DNA from: Williamsia limnetica | GTDB taxonomy: Bacteria > Actinomycetota > Actinomycetes > Mycobacteriales > Mycobacteriaceae | Assembly (NCBI RefSeq): GCF_003217475.1 | Contig: NZ_QJSP01000020.1 | Coordinates: 1-64,000, forward strand | Direction of reading: 5' to 3' | DNA: 64,000 nt | In this document: positions 42,743 through 51,166 of the stretch, one piece after another | Layout of the letters: each line of letters begins with the position of its first letter | Position numbering within the stretch: position 1 is the stretch's first letter | The notes under the pieces: model-generated | What the model was told of the DNA's origin: nothing | What the model saw: the letters and a program-made list of their open reading frames with translations, nothing else | The model's database searches: none | Made by a program: the position numbers and the translations under genes

Positions 42743-44268
42743 GTTGGTACACCGTTGCGCGCCATGAGCCCTCGACACCGGCCATCGTCGATGGAACCCA
42801 GACGTTGACTTTCGGGCAACTCCGCTCGGTTGTCGCGCGTATCACGGCTGGTTTCGACAAGATGGGCGTAGCCGCCGGCCATACTGTCGCGGTCGTCCTG
42901 CCCAACTGCTGGGAACTGCTCGCGATCGAACTCGCTGCCTTGAGTACCGAGCGGTACTTCCTGCCCATCAATCACCATCTGACAGCTGACGAGATTGCCT
43001 ACATTCTGGGCAACAGTGCGCCCTCCGTGGTGGTGACCAACAACGAACTGCTCGATGTGGTCGAGGCTGCTGCAGGCCAGGTCACCGACTCCGTTTTCGA
43101 CCATGTGCAAACCACCGGGCCCGGTGTCCACGCCTTTGATCGAGTATGGGCCCATCTCCCCGATTGTGATCCCGAGGTTCGACGCGCTGGCTCGGTCGTC
43201 TATTACAGCTCAGGAACCACCGGCCGGCCCAAGGGAATCCGGCGGCCGCTCAGCGGCACCACACCGGAGCAGGAATCTGACGCGTCCCAGGTTGCCTGGG
43301 CCAAACTCCAGGTCGCTCCGGGCCCCGGGGTGCATGTGGCCGTCGCGCCCCTCTACCACGCAGCTCCAAACGGAATGGCCCTCGGAGCGCTCGGCCGTGG
43401 TGTGACAGTCGTCATTGCACCCGGAAAGCGTTTCGACGCAGCCCGATTCCTGTCTCTCGCCGGCGAGGTGGGGATGACGGAATCTTTTATGGTTCCGACG
43501 ATGTTCGTGCGCCTGCTGCAACTCCCGCCGGCCCAGCGGGAGGCCTTCGACCCAAGCCTGTTGCGATGCGTCGTCCATGCCGGTGCACCCTGCCCCATCT
43601 CGGTCAAACAGCACATGATCAGCTGGTGGGGACCGATCGTCTCCGAGTTCTACGGGTCGACCGAGAGTTCAGTGACCACCACCGTCACCAGCGCGGAATG
43701 GCTCGACGCCCCTGGCACCGTGGGAGGTGCGCGCCCCGGTTGCCGGATTGAGATCCACGATCGACAAGGCAGTGTTCTGCCGCCCGGGGACGAAGGCCTC
43801 ATCTGCATCATCGGCAGCCAGCCCTTTGAATACATCGGCGATCCGGGCAAGACCCAGGAGAGCTGGGTCGACGGTGGACTTGTCCTCGGCGACATCGGGC
43901 GGCTCGACGAGGCTGGGCGGTTGTTCGTTCTCGACCGTCGCAGCGACCTGATCCTCACCGGCGGCGTCAACGTGTATCCGGCGGAGATCGAACTGGCCCT
44001 GAGCAACCATCCGCAGGTTCAAGACATCGTTGTCATCGGGATGCCCGACGACGAATGGGGCCAGCGAGTTCTCGCGGTCGTGCAACCCGCCGAAGGTGTC
44101 GATAGGAATGCTCTCGCAGAGGATCTGGCGGCTTACGCCAGCCCGATCCTCGCGAAGTTTAAGCAGCCACGCGAGTACCGCATTGTCGACGAGATCCCAC
44201 GAATGCCCACCGGGAAGGTCAATCGGACGGCCATCCGCGAACGACAGATTGACTCTGGGCAGGCCTGA
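42739..44268 (+). CDS. acyl-CoA ligase (AMP-binding, FadD-type)
   Basis: The 509-residue adenylate-forming enzyme activates a carboxylic acid to its CoA thioester with ATP. The P-loop reads VYYSSGTTGRPKGI, motif A5 SEFYGSTESS, and the hinge region GDIGRLDEAGRLFVLDRRSDLILTGGVNVYPAEIE, with the catalytic lysine in PTGKVNR. All landmarks are intact. It is translationally coupled to the DUF4188 gene and is followed by SDR and crotonase genes, so the product would enter a beta-oxidation-like sequence. Confidence 0.92.
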   Translation: MSWYTVARHEPSTPAIVDGTQTLTFGQLRSVVARITAGFDKMGVAAGHTVAVVLPNCWELLAIELAALSTERYFLPINHHLTADEIAYILGNSAPSVVVTNNELLDVVEAAAGQVTDSVFDHVQTTGPGVHAFDRVWAHLPDCDPEVRRAGSVVYYSSGTTGRPKGIRRPLSGTTPEQESDASQVAWAKLQVAPGPGVHVAVAPLYHAAPNGMALGALGRGVTVVIAPGKRFDAARFLSLAGEVGMTESFMVPTMFVRLLQLPPAQREAFDPSLLRCVVHAGAPCPISVKQHMISWWGPIVSEFYGSTESSVTTTVTSAEWLDAPGTVGGARPGCRIEIHDRQGSVLPPGDEGLICIIGSQPFEYIGDPGKTQESWVDGGLVLGDIGRLDEAGRLFVLDRRSDLILTGGVNVYPAEIELALSNHPQVQDIVVIGMPDDEWGQRVLAVVQPAEGVDRNALAEDLAAYASPILAKFKQPREYRIVDEIPRMPTGKVNRTAIRERQIDSGQA

Positions 44269-44391
44269 ACCTGCAAATTGAGTCGCCGATACCCACTTGC
44301 CGCATCAACCCAGATACCTGACTGCACGGTCGACGCCGTGCACAAACCGCGTCGCACTCTCTGAGCGCCCCACTCCGAAGGACGAAACCTC

Positions 44392-45123
44392 ATGCTACTC
44401 AACGACACAACTGCGGTCATCACAGGCGGAGGCCAAGGTATCGGCGCCGCGATCGCCCGCACGTTCGCCGACAATGGCGCGCGAATCGTCATCGGCGATC
44501 TGGACGAAGCCCGCGCCAAAGAGTTCGCCGCGTCGATCGGTGTCGACGCCGTGGGCGTGGGCTGCGACGTGGCAGACGGTGACAGCGTGTCGGCGCTGCT
44601 CGACGTCGCCATCGCCTCTTTCGGATCGCTCGACGTGATGGTCAACAACGCCGGCATCACCCGCGACGCGACCATGCGCACGATGACGGATCAGCAGTTC
44701 GATGATGTTGTCGCCGTGCACCTCCGAGGTACCTGGAACGGCACCCGCCTGGCTGCGGGCATCATGCGCGCAAACGGAGGAGGCTCGATCATCAACATGT
44801 CCTCGATCTCGGGCAAGGTCGGGTTCATCGGCCAGACCAACTATTCCGCCGCCAAAGCCGGCATCGTCGGGTTGACGAAAGCCGCAGCCAAGGAGGTAGC
44901 TCACCACGCAGTGCGCGTCAACGCCATCGCCCCCGGGCTCATCCGCACCGCCATGACCGAGGCCATGCCCGCTGCGGCACTTGAGTCCAAGATGGGCGAG
45001 ATCCCGATGCAACGCGCGGGCGAGCCTTCCGAAATCGCTTCGGTTGCGCTGTTTTACGCATCCAAGATGTCCTCGTACATGACCGGTACCGTTGCCGAGG
45101 TCACCGGCGGACGGCACATCTGA
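44392..45123 (+). CDS. SDR, FabG-like 3-hydroxyacyl-CoA dehydrogenase
   Basis: The 243-residue protein has [28 protein letters not shown] and [18 protein letters not shown] (Y-x3-K), then VNAIAPGLI and an end in EVTGG, all typical of FabG-like SDRs. It would oxidise a 3-hydroxyacyl-CoA from the ligase/crotonase route. GAAGGA precedes ATG 44392. It differs from the other SDR (36344-37171). Confidence 0.9.
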   Translation: MLLNDTTAVITGGGQGIGAAIARTFADNGARIVIGDLDEARAKEFAASIGVDAVGVGCDVADGDSVSALLDVAIASFGSLDVMVNNAGITRDATMRTMTDQQFDDVVAVHLRGTWNGTRLAAGIMRANGGGSIINMSSISGKVGFIGQTNYSAAKAGIVGLTKAAAKEVAHHAVRVNAIAPGLIRTAMTEAMPAAALESKMGEIPMQRAGEPSEIASVALFYASKMSSYMTGTVAEVTGGRHI

Positions 45124-45206
45124 CTCCCGGCCTGGCACGTCGGTCCCCAATCTTGGACCGTGAGCAGATGCGGCACAACAGCAATGCAACGACCAGGAGA
45201 TCTCGA

Positions 45207-45989
45207 ATGTCACATCCCACTCGAGCAGGCATCGACGAATCAGCGGCGAAGCGCACAGATGTGGCGACAGTTCGCAGCGAAGATCCTGCTGACGGCGTGA
45301 GAGTTTTGACCATTGATCGCAGGCATCGACGAAACGCTCTGGACCACGCCACGTACCTGGCCCTTGTTGCTGCGCTGGAAGATACCGACGCAGACCCCGA
45401 CATCAGGGCGATCGTACTGACCGGCGCCGGTGACACCTTCACCAGCGGCAACGACATCGCCGACTTCCGGCAACAAGGCCCTCGCGGTGGGCCCCTGTTG
45501 TTTTCGGCCTTGATCAAGCTGCGAAAGCCGGTGATCGCGGCCGTGGAAGGCCATGCAGTGGGGATCGGAGTGACATTGCTGCTGCACTGCGACCTGGCGT
45601 TCGCAGGTGAGACGGCACAGTTCCGGCTGCCCTTCACCGCGCTAGGACTGTGCCCCGAAGGTGGATCGAGCTACCTCCTCCCCCGTCTCGCCGGCGAGAA
45701 ACGCGCCAACGAGATGCTGTTGCTCGGGGAGAGGTTCACTGCTGCGGAGGCGGCTGCAGCGGGTCTTATCAATCGGGCTGTGCCATCAGGCGACGCGCTA
45801 GAGGATGCGGTTCGGGCGGCAGCGACGCTCGCGCAGCGGCCAACAGCATCTGTGCTGGCCACCAAGGCGCTCATCCGAGCCCATCGGGATCCCACAGTCT
45901 CCGCAGCTCTGGCTGCCGAGTTAGAGGTGTTTGCCGAGCGGCTCGCCGATGAGGCAACTCAGGCCATCCTGTCCGCGCCACGCGGCTGA
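45207..45989 (+). CDS. enoyl-CoA hydratase/isomerase-family protein
   Basis: The 260-residue crotonase-fold protein has oxyanion-hole segments SGNDIADF and VEGHAVGIGVTLLLHCD, and the glutamate in LGLCPEGGSSYLLPRLAG. The other hydratase glutamate position (in RLPFTALG) is not acidic, a pattern found in isomerase-type or single-glutamate crotonases rather than standard hydratases. ATG 45207 follows AGGAG by 7 nt; a frame from 45153 is open but lacks such a site. It is the last gene of the TetR-linked operon. Confidence 0.87.
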   Translation: MSHPTRAGIDESAAKRTDVATVRSEDPADGVRVLTIDRRHRRNALDHATYLALVAALEDTDADPDIRAIVLTGAGDTFTSGNDIADFRQQGPRGGPLLFSALIKLRKPVIAAVEGHAVGIGVTLLLHCDLAFAGETAQFRLPFTALGLCPEGGSSYLLPRLAGEKRANEMLLLGERFTAAEAAAAGLINRAVPSGDALEDAVRAAATLAQRPTASVLATKALIRAHRDPTVSAALAAELEVFAERLADEATQAILSAPRG

Positions 45990-46870
45990 CGGGCCCGACA
46001 CAACCGCTGTCAGACGAAGTTAGCAGCGCCACGAACAAGTCTTCGTCACTTTATGGCTGCTCTGTCGTGCGAGCCGTGGACAGGAGGGCCGCAATGACGG
46101 CAGGTGCTGGCGTCACCAACCTCTACTCGAACACTGGCGACTCTGTCGGGCAGCGGCAGCCGTCGTACCGACGCATATATCGGGTCAGCGTCCGACATAA
46201 GACCCTCGCTTGCTTGTCTAACAAACTCGGCAACCGCCTTGTCATGAGCAGGTGTCGTCAGAGGCGGCGAGACGGCTGCGGGTTCGCTAGAGCCGGAAGC
46301 TTCGCCTGGGTCGGACACTCGTCAATTTGACCACAGACACCCCACGTATTTGCAGATTATCCTGACGCACTTGATGGCTCGCCAACGCGGACGCGGACCT
46401 AGTCGTCAGTCGCGCATCCGTTAATACTTGCCCCGGCCCCTCGTGCCTCTGTCTTGCGGCCACAACATCATTACCCCAGCTCACGACCCATTCGTTTATT
46501 GCGGCGGACCTCGGTCGCTCGGGGCCTCACTGGGACTAACAGCGCTCCGCCGATTGCGCGTTGACCTGTTGACGTGCGGCCGCCGACGACGCCCTGTGCG
46601 TGTTCTGCGCTGAATTACACAGTCTACCGTTGTCGGAATCCTCGGTGTTCGCAATGTCGCGCTGGTCGACGCCAGTATCATCTGCGCTAATTGGATTTAG
46701 CGCGGCACTTCTAGCAACCAGCAATGGCCACTCAGTGAGAGGTCCACACTCCTCGCCCGAGAACCGCCACGTGACCGACTGCGCACGTACGGCCCAGCTA
46801 CGCGGCACATGACGGTGCAGCTATTCACGATCGAACGACGACAATTGGTGACAGGGGGTGAGCGAAGCGC
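45990..46870. other. long stretch with no convincing gene
   Basis: This 880-nt gap lies between the crotonase gene and dnaB (convergent). Frames are short and weak; only 46046-46318 (listed separately) has some protein-like composition. No tRNA or strong terminator was recognised. Confidence 0.45.
46046..46318 (-). CDS. possible small protein (low support)
   Basis: The 90-residue frame from GTG 46318 reads DKAVAEFVRQASEGLMSDADPIYASVRRLPLPDRVASVRVEVGD, with plausible composition but no ribosome binding site or recognised family. It may be a chance frame. Confidence 0.22.
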   Translation of the reverse strand: MSDPGEASGSSEPAAVSPPLTTPAHDKAVAEFVRQASEGLMSDADPIYASVRRLPLPDRVASVRVEVGDASTCRHCGPPVHGSHDRAAIK

Positions 46871-49468
46871 CTACCCGCGGGCCATATCCACGAACCGACT
46901 CAAATGTAGTTGGTGCGCAACGGTAATCGTCGACGTCGGACCGTTACGGTGCTTACCAAGAATGATGTCGGCTTCACCGGCGCGGGGGTCGTCCCGCTCG
47001 AACGCATCAGGCCGATGCAGCAGGATGACCATGTCGGCATCCTGCTCCAGTGAGCCTGACTCGCGAAGGTCAGAAATCATGGGGCGCTTGTCAGTTCGCT
47101 GTTCAGGACCACGGTTCAGCTGACTGATTGCGACCACCGGAACCTCGAGCTCCTTCGCGAGAAGCTTGATGCTTCGCGAGAACTCCGAGACTTCCTGCTG
47201 GCGAGATTCGACCTTTTTACCCGAGGACATCAGCTGCATGTAGTCGATGACCACCAGCTTGAGATCATGCTTCTGCTTCAAACGCCTTGCCTTGGCCCGG
47301 ATTTCCATCATCGTCAGGTTGGGCGAGTCGTCGATGAACAGCGGCGCCTCCGAGATCTCACCCATCCGGCGTGCCAGCCGCGTCCAGTCGTCGTCGCTCA
47401 TCTTTCCTGAACGCATGTCGCCGAGCTTGATCTTCGCTTCGGCCGAGAGCAACCGCATCACGATCTCGGTTTTGCTCATTTCCAGCGAGAACATGGCACT
47501 CGTCATGTGGTGCTTGATGGAGCATGAACGCAAGAAGTCCATGGCGAGCGTGGAGTTGTGAGTCGGGATCATGGAATCACCTGCGAGGTACATGTGATCA
47601 GCGTTGTCGACCTGGACGCACCGTACCGGCACGCTCTCGACCTGTCGCACGTCGACGATGTACCTCGCCGAAGACCGTGCGAGATTTGTTGCCTGTCGAC
47701 GTTCTTTGTGCAGAAGGGCCTTGCGAGAAAGTCCAAAGACCTCGTCGTCAGTCGAGAAGGTCAAGGTGTACGCGACCGAAGACGCCTCGGTGTGGCCTTT
47801 GACCCGCTTTGTCGAAGTGCCGCAACGATATCCGAGACTCACAACGACTTCGCGAACGTCGCTGACCAGACGTGCATTAGTGCCCGTGAATTGCACAGCA
47901 CCACCCGCCGTGACTGTACCGTCGGTGTCCAGCAACCCGGCGAGAAGCGCGCGCCGCTGGTCCTCTGAAGACCTCAGGTACGCGGTCGGTATGTGCTTGT
48001 TGTTCAGAACGCCCAGCATACGAAGACGGCCCTGCACGCTGCCCACTGTGTTCAAGCACTCTTGGCAGGCGTACTTTCCGGTAAACTCGCGGCCGCACCA
48101 TTTACAGGGCGTGGGCGCAACTGGCGCAGACATGAAACGCGACTTCCCGCCGCACGACTGTCCGCAAGTCCTCACATGAGCGAAAGCCGGAACGAACTCG
48201 ACGCCGCAAACAACGCAGTTCTTGGAGGCGATCGGGTCGTTGGCCGGAAGCCTGATCCAGTATCGCATTGTCACATTCGGACTCAACCGGCAGACATAAC
48301 CTTCGGCCTCGATCCGCATCGGGATTTCCGGGTCATCCGAGGTGAGATTCGCGGTGGCCGAGGTACCGTCACCGAGCCAAGCACCAAGCGTGTAGGGCTG
48401 GACCAGCAGGTCGCGCTCCGGCAATTGGACCGGCTTCGCGTTGGAGACCGAGTGATTGACCCGGCGATCCTTGGTGTTCGTCCTCAACGTGGAGAGTATC
48501 TCCGCTGTCGTCCGAACCTCAGCTTGCGCTTTCGAGTGGCGGCGAGAAGCTCGGGTGTCGGTCAACCACTGGTGCTGCTCATCGGCCACGATCACTGAAC
48601 CATCGGAGAACTCAACTTCATAGCAAGGCCGATCAACCATCTCCTCAGTGGCCGCAACAACGCGGGTGGGCTTGCCGTCGGCGCCGATCAGGTGATCGCC
48701 GACCTGGATCTCACCCATGGTGGTCCATCCCGATGGCGTGGCCAGCGGCGTATCGAGGGCCAAGGCTTTTCCGACGCCAGGTCTCGCCGCCACGATGATC
48801 ATCTGACCCGCATGCAAACCGTTGGTGAGTTCGTCGAGATCGTGGAAACCCGTTGGCACCCCGAGCGACAGACCGCCCCGCGAGGCGATCGAGTCGATCT
48901 CGTCCATCGTCGGCTGCAGTAGCTCTTCAAGAGCCACATAATCTTCTGCGGTACGGCGTTCGGTGACCTCATAGACCTCGGCCTGCGCGCGGTCGACGAC
49001 TTCGGCGACATCCTGCCCGTCGGCCCCGGCATAGCCGTACTGGACGATGCGGGTGCCCGCTTCCACCAGTCGACGCAGGATGGCCTTCTCGGCGACGATC
49101 TCCGCGTAGTAGCCGGCGTTGGCGGCCGTGGGAACCGTCGAGATCAAGGTGTGCAGATAGGGCGCGCCACCGATGCGGCGCAACTCTCCTGCACGGTCCA
49201 GCTGGCCCGCCACGGTCACCGCGTCGGCTGGTTCACCCTTGGCATACAGATCGAGGATCGCGTCGTACACGGCTTGATGGGCTGGACGGTAGAAGTCGCC
49301 GGGCCGCAGCTTTTCGAGGACGTCGGCGATGGCGTCCTTCGACAGCATCATGCCGCCCAGCACAGATTGCTCCGCGGCCATGTCTTGCGGAGGCTGGCGA
49401 CCGAAGTCCTCACTCGGGGGGGCCTGCTCTCGAGCCTCGGCATGCCCACGGTCGTCAACTACGGCCAA
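46871..49468 (-). CDS. dnaB: replicative DNA helicase with an intein
   Basis: The 865-residue precursor consists of an N-extein of 234 residues, an intein of 404 and a C-extein of 227; after splicing, a normal 461-residue DnaB remains. The N-domain has PQDMAAEQSVLGGMML and the RecA-like domain MIIVAARPGVGK|STLAMDF (Walker A, interrupted by the intein at the bar) and LVVIDYMQLM (Walker B). The end SLEQDADMVILLHRPDAF ... GPTSTITVAHQ includes the arginine-finger region. The start is TTG 49468 with AAGGGG 7 nt upstream. DnaB is the ring helicase of the replication fork, and function requires splicing. Confidence 0.95.
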   Translation of the reverse strand: MAVVDDRGHAEAREQAPPSEDFGRQPPQDMAAEQSVLGGMMLSKDAIADVLEKLRPGDFYRPAHQAVYDAILDLYAKGEPADAVTVAGQLDRAGELRRIGGAPYLHTLISTVPTAANAGYYAEIVAEKAILRRLVEAGTRIVQYGYAGADGQDVAEVVDRAQAEVYEVTERRTAEDYVALEELLQPTMDEIDSIASRGGLSLGVPTGFHDLDELTNGLHAGQMIIVAARPGVGKALALDTPLATPSGWTTMGEIQVGDHLIGADGKPTRVVAATEEMVDRPCYEVEFSDGSVIVADEQHQWLTDTRASRRHSKAQAEVRTTAEILSTLRTNTKDRRVNHSVSNAKPVQLPERDLLVQPYTLGAWLGDGTSATANLTSDDPEIPMRIEAEGYVCRLSPNVTMRYWIRLPANDPIASKNCVVCGVEFVPAFAHVRTCGQSCGGKSRFMSAPVAPTPCKWCGREFTGKYACQECLNTVGSVQGRLRMLGVLNNKHIPTAYLRSSEDQRRALLAGLLDTDGTVTAGGAVQFTGTNARLVSDVREVVVSLGYRCGTSTKRVKGHTEASSVAYTLTFSTDDEVFGLSRKALLHKERRQATNLARSSARYIVDVRQVESVPVRCVQVDNADHMYLAGDSMIPTHNSTLAMDFLRSCSIKHHMTSAMFSLEMSKTEIVMRLLSAEAKIKLGDMRSGKMSDDDWTRLARRMGEISEAPLFIDDSPNLTMMEIRAKARRLKQKHDLKLVVIDYMQLMSSGKKVESRQQEVSEFSRSIKLLAKELEVPVVAISQLNRGPEQRTDKRPMISDLRESGSLEQDADMVILLHRPDAFERDDPRAGEADIILGKHRNGPTSTITVAHQLHLSRFVDMARG
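47555..48766 (-). other. DnaB intein, class 3 type, with LAGLIDADG and zinc-ribbon segments
   Basis: The 404-residue intein starts with Ala (ALALDTPLATPSGW), not Cys/Ser, and ends PTHN before the +1 Ser. It has Trp67 in HQWLTD (block B), Cys383 in VPVRCVQVDN (block F) and Thr402 in IPTHN (block G), the W/C/T set that defines class 3 inteins. Homing-endonuclease LAGLIDADG helices appear as LGAWLGDGT (about 127-135) and ALLAGLLDTDGT (about 273-284). Between them, CxxC/CxxxC pairs (residues 184-205 and 221-237) look like two zinc ribbons. The insertion lies in the Walker A loop, a conserved site. Confidence 0.9.
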
Positions 49469-49997
49469 GACGCCACCCCTTCTCGCTTACCTGTTCGAAA
49501 TCAGTCTCGCAGGACTGTCCGACAAGCCCCGACCAGCTCCGGTCACGCCGATCCATCAATCCACTCGGCCAGACACTAAGGGCTCGGAGCAATCGCGCCA
49601 AACCGAGCTGTGCACCATCCTGTGCACCAACTGTGGACGCTCCGCGCATACCTGTTAGCGCCCTGTTGGGAACTTGTGGATAAGTCGACGAACTTTCGAC
49701 ATTCAGGCACTTCAGAGGTGGTTTCACGCTTTTGAACACTGTGGATACCTTTTCGGCGGCGTGTCTCTCCATGTCCGTTTTCGGCGTGTTCCTTTTCGCG
49801 CGTCGGTTCGGTAGCAGCTTCGCGCGTCGGTTCGGTAGCAGCCCGATGGCGCCTCGCCGTAGCACGAACGGGTGAACGCCTTGACCGGCCCCGAAATGAC
49901 CCTTACGATCACGCCCCACCAGACCCGCCAACCCAACACATACGAGCCCGCGAAGTGGTGCAATGATCACCAGGCAAGCAATGCTGGGGAGGCATTC
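49469..49997. other. gap between dnaB and secreted protein gene
   Basis: No gene is evident. It holds the dnaB ribosome binding site (AAGGGG on the minus strand), a 24-bp tandem duplication at 49795-49842, and GGGGAGG just before ATG 49998. Confidence 0.45.
49795..49842. repeat. 24-bp tandem direct repeat (two copies)
   Basis: The unit TTCGCGCGTCGG...GGTAGCAGC occurs at 49795-49818 and 49819-49842, identical in both copies. It lies outside any convincing gene. Confidence 0.75.
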
Positions 49998-50561
49998 ATG
50001 AGAAAACTCATCGGTGTGATGGCAGCGTTGGCGGCGACGGCGGGGTTGCTCACAACCGGCTCGCCGGCGTCGGCCGCTCCCGGTCCCGACTACACGCAGG
50101 TGCCTGACCTCTCTGGCTATACGGCGGTCGATCCTGACCCGTACTTCTCACTCGACTACAACGACAACGGGCGCACCTTCTTCGTGACCCCTGGCGGTCG
50201 GGTGTGCGCGATCGGCTCGGGGTACGCATACGTCGGCTGCAACGGCCGGCCGGGCGGAGCTCCCCGGGACGCCGTCGGCGTGGCCATCTCAGGAGGCCAG
50301 GAAGGTCCGTACTGGGTACCCCGGGACACGACGTACAGCACTGCCCCCGAGGGTTGGTTCGAGCCGCCGCTGCTCGGTGTCGGGCAGTCGATCACGGTCG
50401 CCGGCTCGACCTGCGCGGTGAGCCCCGTCAGCGTCACCTGTGTCGGCGGGCCGCGTGCGTTCACCGTCGCCCAGTCGTGGTTCAAGTTCGTCTACCCAGC
50501 GGGCGACAAGTACCACGACAACAACATCAACCCGAGGTATCTGCCGCCAGATCAGCGTTGA
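49998..50561 (+). CDS. secreted protein of unknown function
   Basis: The 187-residue product has a signal peptide (MRKLIGVMAALAATAGLLTTGSPASAA) and a mature part with four cysteines (GRVCAIGSGYAYVGC; STCAVSPVSVTC) that may form two disulfides. I do not recognise the family; it resembles small exported actinobacterial proteins. ATG 49998 has GGGGAGG upstream. It ends without the CITPG-type tail seen in other exported proteins of this window. Confidence 0.75.
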   Translation: MRKLIGVMAALAATAGLLTTGSPASAAPGPDYTQVPDLSGYTAVDPDPYFSLDYNDNGRTFFVTPGGRVCAIGSGYAYVGCNGRPGGAPRDAVGVAISGGQEGPYWVPRDTTYSTAPEGWFEPPLLGVGQSITVAGSTCAVSPVSVTCVGGPRAFTVAQSWFKFVYPAGDKYHDNNINPRYLPPDQR

Positions 50562-50592
50562 GCGAGACCCGGAGTCGGCGCATGCGCCTCTG

Positions 50593-51084
50593 TCATGTCC
50601 CGTTCAGCTCGTCCTGATACGTCTTCATCGCGCCGATCATGGCGCTGAACACCCGGTGCGCAGCCTCGAGATCCTCGTCGGGGAGTTCCGCCAGCGCGTC
50701 GTGCGTGTGTTTGCCGAGCGGCGCGAAGAAGGCTCTCGCCACCGCCATCCCGTGATCGTCGTAGTGCAGCATCACTTTCCGACGGTCCTTCTCATGTGCC
50801 TCACGCCGGATGTGCCCGGAGCCGATGAGCCGTTCCACGAGATGCGTCACCGCTCCGCCGGATACCTGCAGTCGCTGACCGAGCGCGCCCGATGTGAGCG
50901 GCTCGCCCGCAGAATCTGCGACCATCACATGCAGGAGCGCCCGAAAATCATTGGCACTGAGGTCGTTCAGCCCAGCGAACACACGCGAGATCTGATCCGA
51001 CTCCGCCGAGAGCGCCCGCACATCGGCCGACATCTGAAACTCCAACTCGGCACGCGGGTCCCCCGAAGGGACTTGCTCGGACAT
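50593..51084 (-). CDS. MarR-family regulator of MmpL gene
   Basis: The 163-residue protein has a MarR winged helix (LSANDFRALLHVMVADSAGEPLTSGALGQRLQVSGGAVTHLVERLIGSGHIRREAHEKDRRKVMLHYDDHG). It is divergent from the MMPL transporter gene, with 82 nt between starts. This layout and an AT-rich inverted repeat in the gap suggest it represses the transporter. Confidence 0.85.
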   Translation of the reverse strand: MSEQVPSGDPRAELEFQMSADVRALSAESDQISRVFAGLNDLSANDFRALLHVMVADSAGEPLTSGALGQRLQVSGGAVTHLVERLIGSGHIRREAHEKDRRKVMLHYDDHGMAVARAFFAPLGKHTHDALAELPDEDLEAAHRVFSAMIGAMKTYQDELNGT

Positions 51085-51133
51085 CGTTTCCTCCTGCCGA
51101 CGGCGCTACTGCCACCGGAAGATAGTTTACTTG

Positions 51134-51154
51134 CTCAATATTTGAAAATATGAG
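51134..51154. promoter_or_regulatory. AT-rich inverted repeat, candidate MarR operator
   Basis: Arms CTCAATATTT and AAAATATGAG around a central G form an imperfect palindrome between the divergent MarR and MMPL genes, ending 12 bp before the MMPL start. Confidence 0.45.
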
Positions 51155-51166
51155 ATTGTCTGAAAT

